From contig OZ252261.1 in NCBI GenBank assembly GCA_965249955.1, positions 2,480,001-2,544,000 of the forward strand: a stretch of 64,000 nt of DNA, read 5' to 3'. The translations under genes and the position numbers were made by a program. Below, in pieces: positions 39,496 through 49,092 of this stretch. The notes under the pieces are model-generated. The model was not told the origin of the DNA. It searched no databases and saw only the letters and a program-made list of their open reading frames with translations. Each line of letters begins with the position of its first letter. The stretch's first letter is position 1. This DNA comes from SB11 sp965249955. Its GTDB lineage: Bacteria > Bacteroidota > Bacteroidia > UBA8524.

Positions 39496-42417
39496 ATGCA
39501 GCCAATACACATTGTTAGTATAGTTAACGAAAACACCAATTTTCAACAAGTGTTTGATGGGGCTGTGGCATTGCTAAATGCCCAAAGCAATGCCACTATA
39601 CAGTTGCTTTACCCTGCAAGTGTTGCAAAAAAGGTTGAAGCGCAATTATCAAAACATAAACACATTGGTAAGTATGCTAAAACCAATAGTTTTAACACAA
39701 TTCAGTTTGAAGAAAAATCCAATCCTTTTACTGTCGTTAAACCCGATAGTACAAAAAAATATTGTATTGTAAAACCTGAATATTTTGCACAGTTAAACCC
39801 TCTATATAAATCACTTGAGAAAGAGGGGGTAGATGCTGAAACCGTATATGTTTTTCATCAACCAAAACAAAAAACACCTTTTTGGTGCAGGACATGGTTT
39901 AGGCTTTTTAATACGCTTAGTGCTAAGGGCTTTGAAAATGGATGTGTAGTATTTGATGGGAAGAAGTCCAATACCTTTTTTAATTTAAAAGGATTAAACG
40001 CTCAAAACTTTGCCTACAAAATAGCTTCGTATGCTGCCTTATCAGGTATCGGGGTACAAGAAATTGATATTGAGTTTACTATTCACTCCAACAAAATAGG
40101 GGCAATAGCTGCTATTGGTAACGCCGCGAACAATTTGTGGCAATGGATGGTGAAAGAGCCTTTGGAAGTATTGAAAACCAAAAGCGAGGGCAGTGTATGG
40201 CAAGCCCAGCACCCTTTGTGGCGATTGGTGTTTTTTGTAGTAGCTGTATTGGGAATAATTATGTTCCCTATACTTAGCTTCAGTTACGGTATTACTTGGG
40301 ATGAATACGGCGATGCCGAATATGCCAAACGAGTACTGAGCTACTACATGAGTTTTGGCGACGACAAAAGCGTATTTGCTGAGGCTGAAACCAATGTGAT
40401 TTTTGGACACTTGCTATACTACGGGCCAATGGTAAACCTGTTTATGGCCTTTGTTGCCAAGTATATTTCGCCATTTGGTTTGTACGAAACTCGCCATATT
40501 ATAGTGGCTCTAATAGGCATTGCGGGCATTATATATGCAGGTCGTTTGGGCAAGCTGCTGGGCAATTGGCAAACAGGTGTTTTTGTGCTATTATTTTTAA
40601 TTGTATCGCCTCACTTTTTTGGTCATTCCTTTAACAATCAAAAAGATATTCCCTTTGCCACTGGTTATATAATATCCCTCTATTACCTTATCTGTTTCTT
40701 GCGCGAGTTACCAAAGCCTTCGCGTAAAACCACTTTTTTGGTTGCCCTATCTTTTGGGCTTACTATTGGGGTGCGCATAGGTGGTTTGTTATTACCTGCC
40801 TATTTAGCTATGGGAATGGGGTTGTGGTGGTTATATCAAACTGTAAAAACAGGCTTTAAAATTACGGGTAAGCTAATATTACCTTTTGCAATCAACCTAA
40901 TAGTTGTAGGCATTTCTAGTTATATTATTGGAATACTGTTCTGGCCTTGGGCATTGCAAGACCCTATTAATAACCCAATACAATCGCTTACAAAATTCAC
41001 TAATTACCTAAGTGTATATAACTACGAGTTGTTTGAGGGTAAGCTGCTGTTTATGGCCAATAAACCTTGGTATTATTTGCCCAAATATATAGCCATACAA
41101 ACTCCCTTGTTTGTATTAGCAGGCATTGCACTGTTTTTGGTTTTTATCTTTTCAAAACTAAAAAGTAAAAATCTGTGGTTGTGGCTATTACTGGTTTTTG
41201 TAGCTGTTTTTCCTGTTAGTTACGCCATTATAAAAAACTCTAGTTTGTACAATGGCTGGCGACAGTTTTTGTTTGTATATCCCCCTTTGGTAGTGTTGTG
41301 CGCATTGGGTTGGCAATGGCTGGCAAGTGTTTCAAAGCAAAAAGCTGTGAACATGGCTGTATTGGGTATTTTAACAGGAAACATAGCCTATATGGCATTT
41401 TGGATGGCAAAAAATCACCCCAACCAATACGTGTATTTCAATCAATTAGTGGGCGGTACACGCGGTGCATATACCTATTACGAAACCGATTATTATAGCA
41501 ATAGCCTTAAGCAAGCTGCCGATTGGTTTACTGATAACGTAGGCACAGATAAACCCTACACCATTAGCACCAATAACGAAACCCAAACGGCAGCCTACTA
41601 CATAAAAAAATACAACAAGCAGGCTAATGTAATTTGGAGCAAAGAGCACGATGTGCTTACCAAAGCAGCCGATTACTCTTTTATTGCCACACGCGGAATG
41701 TCTCACTATCAACTTACGTGCGGTTTTTTCCCACCAAAAGGAACAATACATACTATTGATGTAGATGGAGTTCCCCTAGTGGCAATTGTGAAACGAGAAA
41801 ATAATTATCTCCCTACTGCTGATTATTATTACGAGAAAAGACAGTTCGATTCAGCACAGGTATATGCGCAAAAGGCAGTGGATTACAGTCCCTTAAATGT
41901 TGAAGCCCTACGCTTGTTGGGTCATTCATATATAAGTACTGAAAATATACCCAAAGCGCGTGAAGTGTTGCAAAAAAGTCTGGCATTATTTCCTGATGAT
42001 TATTTGGCCATAGAGTTAATGGGCGAGGTGTTTTTTAGAGAACGCCAATACGATAGCTCGGCAGTGTATTTTAAACGCTCAACCAAAATGCGTGTTAATT
42101 TTTCAAAAGGATATTTAAACTATGGGGTAACGCTTTTTAACCAAAAGAAATACGAAGCTGCCATTGTTCAGTTTGAAAATACCATACGCTATGCCGATGA
42201 AGTTGAAGCCAACTACTATACATTTATTGTAAAGTGCTATCATGCGCTAAAACAATACCAGCAAGGTATTAATGCGGCAGGACAAGCATTGAGTATAGAC
42301 CCTAATCATGCTGAAACATATAAAATGTTAGCTGTTATATACGATGAGATGGGCAATGCTGCCCAAGCACAAGAAATGTACAGACGTTATATAGAAATAA
42401 CAGGTCTTTACGAGTAA
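39496..42417 (+). CDS. GT39/PMT-type membrane glycosyltransferase with N-terminal soluble domain and C-terminal TPRs
   Basis: 973 residues in three parts. An N-terminal ~235-residue soluble region of unknown family comes first. A membrane core (about 240-625, ten or more helices) has the acidic catalytic-type loop ITWDEYGDAEYAKRV and the HFFGHSFNNQKDIPFA stretch seen in dolichyl-phosphate-mannose-dependent transferases. A periplasmic segment follows, ending in tetratricopeptide repeats (about 790-970: YSPLNVEALRLLGHSYI, NYGVTLFNQKKYEAAI, NHAETYKMLAVIYDEMG). It probably transfers a lipid-linked sugar outside the membrane. It starts 9 bp after the GT2 gene, so the three glycan genes form an operon. 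Confidence 0.8.
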   Translation: MQPIHIVSIVNENTNFQQVFDGAVALLNAQSNATIQLLYPASVAKKVEAQLSKHKHIGKYAKTNSFNTIQFEEKSNPFTVVKPDSTKKYCIVKPEYFAQLNPLYKSLEKEGVDAETVYVFHQPKQKTPFWCRTWFRLFNTLSAKGFENGCVVFDGKKSNTFFNLKGLNAQNFAYKIASYAALSGIGVQEIDIEFTIHSNKIGAIAAIGNAANNLWQWMVKEPLEVLKTKSEGSVWQAQHPLWRLVFFVVAVLGIIMFPILSFSYGITWDEYGDAEYAKRVLSYYMSFGDDKSVFAEAETNVIFGHLLYYGPMVNLFMAFVAKYISPFGLYETRHIIVALIGIAGIIYAGRLGKLLGNWQTGVFVLLFLIVSPHFFGHSFNNQKDIPFATGYIISLYYLICFLRELPKPSRKTTFLVALSFGLTIGVRIGGLLLPAYLAMGMGLWWLYQTVKTGFKITGKLILPFAINLIVVGISSYIIGILFWPWALQDPINNPIQSLTKFTNYLSVYNYELFEGKLLFMANKPWYYLPKYIAIQTPLFVLAGIALFLVFIFSKLKSKNLWLWLLLVFVAVFPVSYAIIKNSSLYNGWRQFLFVYPPLVVLCALGWQWLASVSKQKAVNMAVLGILTGNIAYMAFWMAKNHPNQYVYFNQLVGGTRGAYTYYETDYYSNSLKQAADWFTDNVGTDKPYTISTNNETQTAAYYIKKYNKQANVIWSKEHDVLTKAADYSFIATRGMSHYQLTCGFFPPKGTIHTIDVDGVPLVAIVKRENNYLPTADYYYEKRQFDSAQVYAQKAVDYSPLNVEALRLLGHSYISTENIPKAREVLQKSLALFPDDYLAIELMGEVFFRERQYDSSAVYFKRSTKMRVNFSKGYLNYGVTLFNQKKYEAAIVQFENTIRYADEVEANYYTFIVKCYHALKQYQQGINAAGQALSIDPNHAETYKMLAVIYDEMGNAAQAQEMYRRYIEITGLYE

Positions 42418-42476
42418 AAAATGTAAGTGGCACAACCTTTGAAGTTTAATCCCCAAAACTGTATCTATTAAAGCCT

Positions 42477-44108
42477 ATGAAAAAGAGTATTCCCTTTTTA
42501 CTGTTCCTCTTGTTTGTTGCAACCACTGGTTTTGCTCAGGATAGAACAAAAGAAGTAAGCACCAACATAAAAGAAGTTACCCTATACCTTTCAGGAGCAT
42601 CAGTAACCCGCACAGGTAGTATTGATGTTGAAAACGGAATAACCCATATAATACTCACAGGTCTTAGCCCAAAGTTAGATAGCCGCAGTATACAAGTTGG
42701 TTTGGGTACTGAAGTAAATATACTTTCGGTAAGCGATAACCCTGCTACTACTATCGACCCTAAAAAATTACCCATTTTAAACTTTTTAAGCGATTCTATT
42801 GAAGGTATGCGCTTTGAATTGGAAATGGAGAAAAACAATGCTGAAGTATTGCTGCAAGAACAAAACCTATTGCTTGCCAATATGAAAGTAGCAGGCGATA
42901 AAGGTGTGATAGTACCTGAGTTGGAAGATGCACTTGCTTTATACCGCAAAGAGTTGCCGGAGATAAAACGTAAGCATCTGCTATCAACCATCAGACAACG
43001 TAAATTGCAAACTAATTTAGATACACTACTAAACCGCTACCGTGTATTTAAGCTGAATAACGAGCGACACAGCCGCGAAGTGCATCTAACGGTTAGTGCC
43101 GATAAAAGAGTACGTGTTGAGCTAAACCTGCAATACTATGTAGCTGATGCAGGATGGACACCTAAATACGATATACGCAGCATAAAAATTGCCGACCCCA
43201 TACAATTGGCTTATAAAGCAGAAATGCGCCAAAATACTGGCGAAAATTGGGAGGGTATAAAACTTATATTGTCTACCAATAACCCCATGTACACCCCTGC
43301 GTTACCACAATTGTTTACCAATTTTGTTGATTTGAACGGATGGTATATGCAAAATCGTTCAGAATCTGCACCAACACAGTATAATTATAGTTATGAGTCT
43401 CAACCGAAAGGTAAAATGTTTGATAAGAAATTTGAAGAGCAAGGCAGTAGTGCTGTAATTACCGATATATCGTTTGAGTTGCCTTTTGCTGTCCGTTTAA
43501 ATGCTGATAACCAAACTATGGTTACGGAAGTGAAGCAAAGTGATTTGCCTGTGGCTTATAAATACTTTTCAGTACCAAAAGCCGAGTGCAGTGCGTTTTT
43601 GAAAGCCCAAATAACAGGCTGGGAAGATGTGAATTTGCTAAACGGAGAAGCCAACCTATACCTTGAGGGTACATTTTTGGGCAAAACCAATATAAACCCC
43701 GACCAGATAGAAGATACTCTATCGCTATACATGGGTAAAGACCGTCGTGTGGTAGTGCACCGTACCAAAGCCAAAGAAAAGAGCGGTAAAAACTTTTTCG
43801 GCAATAAAACCACCCAAACTGTTGTGTGGGAAATAGAGGTGCGTAATACTAAAAAAGAAGTGATAAATATTGAGTTGCAAGACCAAATACCCGTATCTAA
43901 AAACGATGATTTGGAGGTGATAAAAGACGAGTTGGACGGTGCAGAATTAAATCCGGAAACAGGCTTACTAACTTGGAATAAAACCCTGCAACCGGGCGAA
44001 ACCATTAAAATACGTTTTGGGTTTACGCTTAAATATCCAAAAAACACAAAAACCAATAGTGCTGTGCAGCAAAAGCTTCGCCAATTGCGCAACGAAAACT
44101 ACTTTTAG
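42477..44108 (+). CDS. DUF4139 (mucoidy-inhibitor MuiA-like) secreted protein
   Basis: 543 residues. Signal peptide MKKSIPFLLFLLFVATTGFA. The DUF4140 N-domain has KEVTLYLSGASVTRTGSID, a coiled-coil middle follows (about 105-200), and the DUF4139 C-domain has YYVADAGWTPKYDIR, NTGENWEGIKLILSTNNP and ETIKIRFGFTLKYP. These are the conserved pieces of the MuiA family. Function is poorly known; an envelope or surface role is assumed. A hairpin element starts ~30 bp after its stop. Confidence 0.85.
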   Translation: MKKSIPFLLFLLFVATTGFAQDRTKEVSTNIKEVTLYLSGASVTRTGSIDVENGITHIILTGLSPKLDSRSIQVGLGTEVNILSVSDNPATTIDPKKLPILNFLSDSIEGMRFELEMEKNNAEVLLQEQNLLLANMKVAGDKGVIVPELEDALALYRKELPEIKRKHLLSTIRQRKLQTNLDTLLNRYRVFKLNNERHSREVHLTVSADKRVRVELNLQYYVADAGWTPKYDIRSIKIADPIQLAYKAEMRQNTGENWEGIKLILSTNNPMYTPALPQLFTNFVDLNGWYMQNRSESAPTQYNYSYESQPKGKMFDKKFEEQGSSAVITDISFELPFAVRLNADNQTMVTEVKQSDLPVAYKYFSVPKAECSAFLKAQITGWEDVNLLNGEANLYLEGTFLGKTNINPDQIEDTLSLYMGKDRRVVVHRTKAKEKSGKNFFGNKTTQTVVWEIEVRNTKKEVINIELQDQIPVSKNDDLEVIKDELDGAELNPETGLLTWNKTLQPGETIKIRFGFTLKYPKNTKTNSAVQQKLRQLRNENYF

Positions 44109-44135
44109 TTTTTTACGATAGATAGCTATTTGTGT

Positions 44136-44295
44136 GCGGCTGCCCGTCATTCCCACTTCAAGTGGGAATCTGTTTGTTGGCAAACTTATTCTTGTTGGTG
44201 CGAGCGTCTCGCTCGTGCCTAAAAACATAAGAGCGTCCGCTCGTTTAGGTCACATTAGCAAGCCTCCCGCAGATTCCTTTTTTCAAAGGAATGAC
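44136..44295. repeat. Composite terminal-hairpin element, copy 2
   Basis: Leader GTGCGGCTGCCC is followed by left hairpin 44146-44172 (GTCATTCCCACTT / AAGTGGGAATCTG), a GAGCGTC double hairpin (44197-44246), and right hairpin 44270-44295 (CAGATTCC ... GGAATGAC). The right end is the left end inverted with a changed loop. The same order of parts recurs at 59839-60008. It lies between the convergent DUF4139 and nucleoid-protein genes. Confidence 0.8.
44197..44246. repeat. GAGCGTC double-hairpin repeat, copy nested in element copy 2
   Basis: Two small hairpins share one motif: CGAGCG-TCT-CGCTCG, then about 20 bases later GAGCG-TC-CGCTC. Related copies lie at 10962-11013, 59905-59950 and 60022-60070. 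Confidence 0.8.
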
Positions 44296-44311
44296 TGCGT
44301 TTACCTTCGCG

Positions 44312-45364
44312 CTAAGCCTCCTCCTCAAAATATATTTTATAAAACTTTTTGCCTGTAAGCTCATCCACACCTCGTTCAATAAGATTACGGTCGCCATGAA
44401 TATATATGTGGAAGTTTTTATCCAGTTTTAGCACGCTTTTAAACACACGTGATTGCTTTTTCACTGCCGAGGTCGAAATTTCAAAATCCTCAGTAAACGA
44501 AAAATCATTCTCGCGTTGGTATTGCTGCACAAACCCCTCAAACGAGTTCATAATAGCAGGTTGCTCAAACACCTCCTCAGTAAAACTAGCCGTATCCATA
44601 GTTTCATTTTTCTTAAAAAACTCTACCGATCGGTTTAGCAAACCAATTTGGTCGGGTTTGGCAACCTCAAATTGTTTAGGTAATTCTGTTACCACAAACT
44701 CCTTGCACATTTTCAAAAAGTTAGAAGTATTGTAGTACTCATTTTGGCGGGGTTTCACACACAAAAAATCATCACGCCAATACTGTGCCTCGCCACCGCG
44801 ATTGGTATTATCAATAATAGCCACCTCAAAACCGTCTTCCTCCAAACTATTAAAAATCAAACAGCCCTTATCCAAATGCTTAGGGTCTATACCCTCCATA
44901 AAACTAATTTTTGATAAGCCCGTTTTGTTAAACTCTACATTAATAAACTTGTCTTTATTTTCCGATTTAAAAATGCCCAGTGCATCCACCGTTTGGTTAT
45001 TAATATTGCAATCTTTAAACAAAGCCACGTATACCTCGCCCGCCTTTATTTTGGGGTGGTCGCTACAATCGTACAAATGCCTGCATATATCCTTTGATAA
45101 ATCTTTAAAGCGGGCGTTATCCTCAAAAATGGAACGTGCAAAACTGTACACCTCGTTCATTTCTATATGCGATGTGTGGGTAAAAGCATACAGCTCTTCA
45201 GTAGTAAAAGGCTTTAAAAAATACTTTAGCAGGGTAATCTCGTCGCCATCGCCAATTTCGTGCAAAGCGTTGCGGTCGCTAAGTTTCAAGCCTTCATCCT
45301 TATGTTTGTTGCCTGCGTAATGTATATTTAGCTCTGTTAGCCTAACTTCAGAAAAGTCTATCAT
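44312..45364 (-). CDS. Nucleoid-associated protein, NdpA/YejK family
   Basis: 350 residues, typical of the family. It begins MIDFSEVRLTELNIHYAGNK and contains GEVYVALFKDCNINNQTVDA and FEVAIIDNTNRGGEAQYW, matching the YejK-like pattern in which the protein binds the nucleoid. The conserved kinked C-terminus (GDRNLIERGVDELTGKKFYK) is present. A TACCTTCG (one mismatch from the -7 consensus) lies just upstream of the ATG on the reverse strand. Role in chromosome organisation is taken from the family. Confidence 0.85.
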   Translation of the reverse strand: MIDFSEVRLTELNIHYAGNKHKDEGLKLSDRNALHEIGDGDEITLLKYFLKPFTTEELYAFTHTSHIEMNEVYSFARSIFEDNARFKDLSKDICRHLYDCSDHPKIKAGEVYVALFKDCNINNQTVDALGIFKSENKDKFINVEFNKTGLSKISFMEGIDPKHLDKGCLIFNSLEEDGFEVAIIDNTNRGGEAQYWRDDFLCVKPRQNEYYNTSNFLKMCKEFVVTELPKQFEVAKPDQIGLLNRSVEFFKKNETMDTASFTEEVFEQPAIMNSFEGFVQQYQRENDFSFTEDFEISTSAVKKQSRVFKSVLKLDKNFHIYIHGDRNLIERGVDELTGKKFYKIYFEEEA

Positions 45365-45369
45365 AAGGG

Positions 45370-45377
45370 CGAAGGTA
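45370..45377 (-). promoter_or_regulatory. Near-consensus -7 element of the nucleoid-associated protein gene
   Basis: The reverse strand reads TACCTTCG, one mismatch to TAnnTTTG, 6 bases before the ATG. If used, the mRNA would be almost leaderless. Confidence 0.3.
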
Positions 45378-45451
45378 GCAGAATTTTATTTTTTTGGATA
45401 GATGTATCTCCAACCTCCTGTTACTACAAATTCGTTATATTTAGTAACGGT

Positions 45452-46600
45452 ATGAGAAAATTAATAATAGCTGTCTTGTTGTTATCTGCATTTGCTTGTA
45501 GTAATAACAATTCGAAGTTACTAGGTGAATGGTATTCAACACCATTTAATGATGGAGATATAATCAATTATTTTACCCAAGTAACTTTTACAAATGATAG
45601 TTTGTTTTTGAGAGATGAGAATTTACTCACTTATTCAATAAAATATACTGCTGATAAAAACCATATTGTATTTAATAATAAAGAATACACAATTGAATAT
45701 GTAGATGACAGTACAATTAAATTTTTAAATATCCTTTTTACAAAAAACCGTAAATATTCTGATGAGCTTTATGGACAATCCCCTCTTACAGATGTATCAC
45801 TACGTTTGCCTGAAGGTAATTTAATTTATAAAGACACAATGCCTGAAACAGATAGGAACAAGAAGGTGTATGTTAATAGTATAACAGTAGCAGTGCAGGA
45901 AAATAAAACCCCTGTACTTTTTTGTGATGGTATTAAAATGGAGCTTAAACAAGTAGGGACTTTTTTGGAAGTAACTGATATGAATATCGATACTAGACGA
46001 ATTATCAATTTATATATGGATAAAGATGTGAAAATGGGTCTTGTGGATAGTATTTTTAAGGAAATTGAAAAAAAAGACATTTTTAATGTCAGTTTTGTTT
46101 TAGGGAATGATTTAAATAAGACGCAGAAACCAACACAAGTAATTAGCAAGTTCATTCCCCTTAATGCTTTGTCCAGTCCTGTGAAAATTGATGGACTCAC
46201 CTTAATGATGTATTTCGGAGCAAAGAACAATTACCAACAAGTAATAGAATTGAGAGAGAATAAAGTATTATTTAACGGGAAAAAAATAGATTCAGTCAAT
46301 CTTTATTCAGAAATTAAAAATAATATTTTAGTAGAACCCTATAAAACAAGTACAGTTTTATTATATCACTCAACATTAAAATGGGAAGACTTTATAAAGC
46401 AAATAATAGCTATTGATAATTTATATTTCAGTTTAAGGGATGATAGGAGTTGGGCACTGCACAAAAAAAACTATTTAGAATTAACTGATATACAACAAAA
46501 AGAAATAAGAGAAATTATACCCAAAAAGTTCTACTTTTTTGATTTTGACTTTTATCAAAGATTAAAAGATATTGATGTGCCTTATTGCAATGTAAATTAG
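45452..46600 (+). CDS. Predicted lipoprotein of unknown function
   Basis: 382 residues. Lipoprotein signal MRKLIIAVLLLSAFAC, lipid Cys16, then SNNNSKLLGEWYS, a lipocalin-like opening (LLGEW). The remainder is beta-rich and polar with a C-terminal helical part (about 300-382). Codons are visibly more A+T-rich (many AAA, TTA, ATA, AAT) than in the flanking genes, which hints at foreign origin or relaxed selection. Not recognised. A -7-like TATATTTA lies 8-15 bases upstream of the ATG. Confidence 0.7.
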   Translation: MRKLIIAVLLLSAFACSNNNSKLLGEWYSTPFNDGDIINYFTQVTFTNDSLFLRDENLLTYSIKYTADKNHIVFNNKEYTIEYVDDSTIKFLNILFTKNRKYSDELYGQSPLTDVSLRLPEGNLIYKDTMPETDRNKKVYVNSITVAVQENKTPVLFCDGIKMELKQVGTFLEVTDMNIDTRRIINLYMDKDVKMGLVDSIFKEIEKKDIFNVSFVLGNDLNKTQKPTQVISKFIPLNALSSPVKIDGLTLMMYFGAKNNYQQVIELRENKVLFNGKKIDSVNLYSEIKNNILVEPYKTSTVLLYHSTLKWEDFIKQIIAIDNLYFSLRDDRSWALHKKNYLELTDIQQKEIREIIPKKFYFFDFDFYQRLKDIDVPYCNVN

Positions 46601-46636
46601 ACTAATTTACAAACCTGTAACTTTATTAATATCTAA

Positions 46637-49060
46637 ATGCCCACCAATACCCACGCTGCCGAAAACTGGTTTACCTCGCTGGGCTGGACTCCTCAAAAGT
46701 TTCAGCAACAGGCATGGAAAGCCTATTTGCAAGGCAAAAGCGGGTTAGTAAACGCTCCCACAGGTAGCGGCAAAACGTACAGCTTGCTTATTCCTGCTTT
46801 GCTTGAAGGGATTGCCAATAAGCAAAAACCAACAGATAATGGCTTACAGCTTATTTGGCTTACACCCATACGTGCTTTGGCTAAAGAAATTTATCTCTCA
46901 GCACAGCGGGCTATTGTTGGCTTGGGTAGCGATTGGGAAGTGGGCATTCGCACGGGCGATACCTCTACTAAAGATCGGGCAAAACAAAGCAAGCAAATGC
47001 CTCAAATATTAATTACCACGCCTGAGAGTTTGCACCTTATGCTGTGTCAAAAAGGGTATGCTTCGGTATTTAAAAACCTTAAATGTGTTGTGGCTGATGA
47101 GTGGCACGAGTTGGTAGGTAGCAAGCGCGGTGTACAGGTAGAATTGGCATTAAGCCGACTAAAGCACATTACCAAACGGCTAAAAATTTGGGGCATATCG
47201 GCCACTATTGGTAATTTGGAACAAGCCCGCGAGATACTGTTGGGAACTGATTATTTTCCCAAGTCGGTTATTATTAAATCAAACATAAAAAAAGAAATAA
47301 TTGTAGAAACGGTATTCCCCGATGAAATTGAGAATTTCCCTTGGGCGGGGCACATGGGCATTAAGCTATTAGAAAAAGTAATACCGATAATAAATAATAG
47401 TAAAAGCACATTAATATTTACCAATACCCGCAACCAAAGCGAAATATGGTACCAACGCCTGCTTGAAGCCGTCCCCGAACTTTCGGGCATATTGGCCATG
47501 CACCACGGTAGTATCAGTCAAGAATTACGCCATTGGGTAGAAGAACAATTGCATACAGGCTACCTAAAGGCGGTAGTGTGTACCAGTAGTTTAGATTTAG
47601 GTGTAGATTTTCGTCCTGTCGAAACTATTGTACAAATAGGCAGTCCCAAAGGAGTTTCACGGTTTTTGCAACGGGCGGGGCGTAGCGGACATCAACCCAA
47701 TAAACCCAGTAAAATATATTTTGTCCCAACGCATTCGCTCGAAATTATTGAGGGTGCAGCCCTTCGCGAAGCTATTGCACAGGGCATAATGGAAGACCGC
47801 ATACCGTTTGTGCGCAGTTTTGATGTGTTGATACAATACCTTGTTACGCTGGCTGTAAGTGATGGTTTCCGTGCGGATGAAATTTACGAAGAAATAAAAA
47901 CAACTTTTTGTTATAACAGCCTTAGCCTTGAAGAATTTGAATGGGTATTGCGTTTTATAGTTTCGGGTGGCGATAGTTTGCAGGCATACGACGAGTACCA
48001 TAAGGTGGTGATTGAAAATGGTCTTTTTAAAGTAGAAAGTAGGGCAATAGCTATGCGACACCGTTTATCTATTGGTACTATTGTAAGCGCGCAAATGATG
48101 CGTGTAAAATACCTAAGTGGTAAAAACATAGGGAGTATTGAAGAGGGATTTATAACCAAACTAAAAATTGGCGATACGTTTTGGATGGCAGGGCGAAACC
48201 TTGAGTTGCTGCAAATAAAAGGTTTGGAGGTTTTGGTGCGAAAAGGTGATGGTAAAAAAGGAATAACTCCCAGTTGGGGCGGTGGCAGGATGCCTTTATC
48301 ATCTCAATTAGCCGAAATGTTGCGGTATAAATTGCATACTGCTTCTGCCGGTAAAGAGGCAGAAGTGAAGCTATTGAAACCTTTGTTTGATGTGCAAGCT
48401 CAACTTTCTTTAGTGCCCAATGAAAATCAGTTTTTGATTGAAAAATTTGAGGGTAAAGAAGGTTGCCACGTGTTTTTTTATCCTTTTGAGGGGCGCGGCG
48501 TACACGAGGGTATGGCGGCATTGTTGGCGTATCGTTTAGGGCATTTTAAAAATATCAGCTTTAGCATTGCAATGAACGATTATGGCTTTGAACTACTAAG
48601 CGATCAAGATATACCCATTGAACAGGCTGTTGATAGTGATGTTTTTACACTGGAACATTTGGCAGGTGATATAAGAGCTAGTATAAACGATACTGAAATG
48701 GCACGTCGTAAGTTTGCTGATATATGTAAGGTGGCGGGTTTAGTATTCCAAGGCTACCCCGGTAAGGGAGTGAAAGAGCGCCACCTGCAATCGTCATCGC
48801 AATTGTTTTTTGATGTGTTTTTTGAGCACGACCCGAATAATTTATTGTTAAAGCAGGCGTATGAAGAGGTATACGATTTTCAGCTTGAGCAAACCCGTAT
48901 GCGCGCTGCTATGGAACGTATTAATACACAGGAAATAATTATTAAATATCCTAAGCATCCAACCCCTTTTGCTTTTCCTATATTGGTAGATAGACTGCGC
49001 GAAAAGTTCACCAATGAACCTATTGAGGATAGAATTAAGAAGATGAAGTTAGAGTTTTAG
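46637..49060 (+). CDS. Ligase-associated DNA-damage-response DEXH helicase (Lhr-like)
   Basis: 807 residues. Walker A APTGSGKTYSLLIP, DExH box VVADEWHELVGSKRG, motif III WGISATIG, C-lobe VVCTSSLDLGVDFRPV, and motif VI LQRAGRSGHQP. The C-terminal region (about 460-807) is the Lhr winged-helix plus DUF4175/ligase-associated extension. Family members act with an ATP-dependent ligase, an exonuclease and PdeM; here only PdeM follows (32 bp downstream). Likely role: 3'-to-5' unwinding during DNA repair. A -7-like TAACTTTA (46618-46625) precedes the ATG. Confidence 0.9.
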   Translation: MPTNTHAAENWFTSLGWTPQKFQQQAWKAYLQGKSGLVNAPTGSGKTYSLLIPALLEGIANKQKPTDNGLQLIWLTPIRALAKEIYLSAQRAIVGLGSDWEVGIRTGDTSTKDRAKQSKQMPQILITTPESLHLMLCQKGYASVFKNLKCVVADEWHELVGSKRGVQVELALSRLKHITKRLKIWGISATIGNLEQAREILLGTDYFPKSVIIKSNIKKEIIVETVFPDEIENFPWAGHMGIKLLEKVIPIINNSKSTLIFTNTRNQSEIWYQRLLEAVPELSGILAMHHGSISQELRHWVEEQLHTGYLKAVVCTSSLDLGVDFRPVETIVQIGSPKGVSRFLQRAGRSGHQPNKPSKIYFVPTHSLEIIEGAALREAIAQGIMEDRIPFVRSFDVLIQYLVTLAVSDGFRADEIYEEIKTTFCYNSLSLEEFEWVLRFIVSGGDSLQAYDEYHKVVIENGLFKVESRAIAMRHRLSIGTIVSAQMMRVKYLSGKNIGSIEEGFITKLKIGDTFWMAGRNLELLQIKGLEVLVRKGDGKKGITPSWGGGRMPLSSQLAEMLRYKLHTASAGKEAEVKLLKPLFDVQAQLSLVPNENQFLIEKFEGKEGCHVFFYPFEGRGVHEGMAALLAYRLGHFKNISFSIAMNDYGFELLSDQDIPIEQAVDSDVFTLEHLAGDIRASINDTEMARRKFADICKVAGLVFQGYPGKGVKERHLQSSSQLFFDVFFEHDPNNLLLKQAYEEVYDFQLEQTRMRAAMERINTQEIIIKYPKHPTPFAFPILVDRLREKFTNEPIEDRIKKMKLEF

Positions 49061-49079
49061 TAAACACGTTTTACAAAAC

Positions 49080-49087
49080 TATCTTTG
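49080..49087 (+). promoter_or_regulatory. TAnnTTTG -7 element directly before pdeM
   Basis: TATCTTTG matches exactly and ends 5 bases before the ATG at 49093. It would give a leaderless or near-leaderless mRNA, a possible internal promoter in the helicase-pdeM pair. Confidence 0.45.
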
Positions 49088-49092
49088 CAACA

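Noticed and set aside
44136..44295. CRISPR array or tRNA-like structure in the hairpin region
   Set aside because: Repeats are palindromic, vary in stem sequence and spacing, and occur singly; there are no regular spacers, tRNA arms or cas genes.
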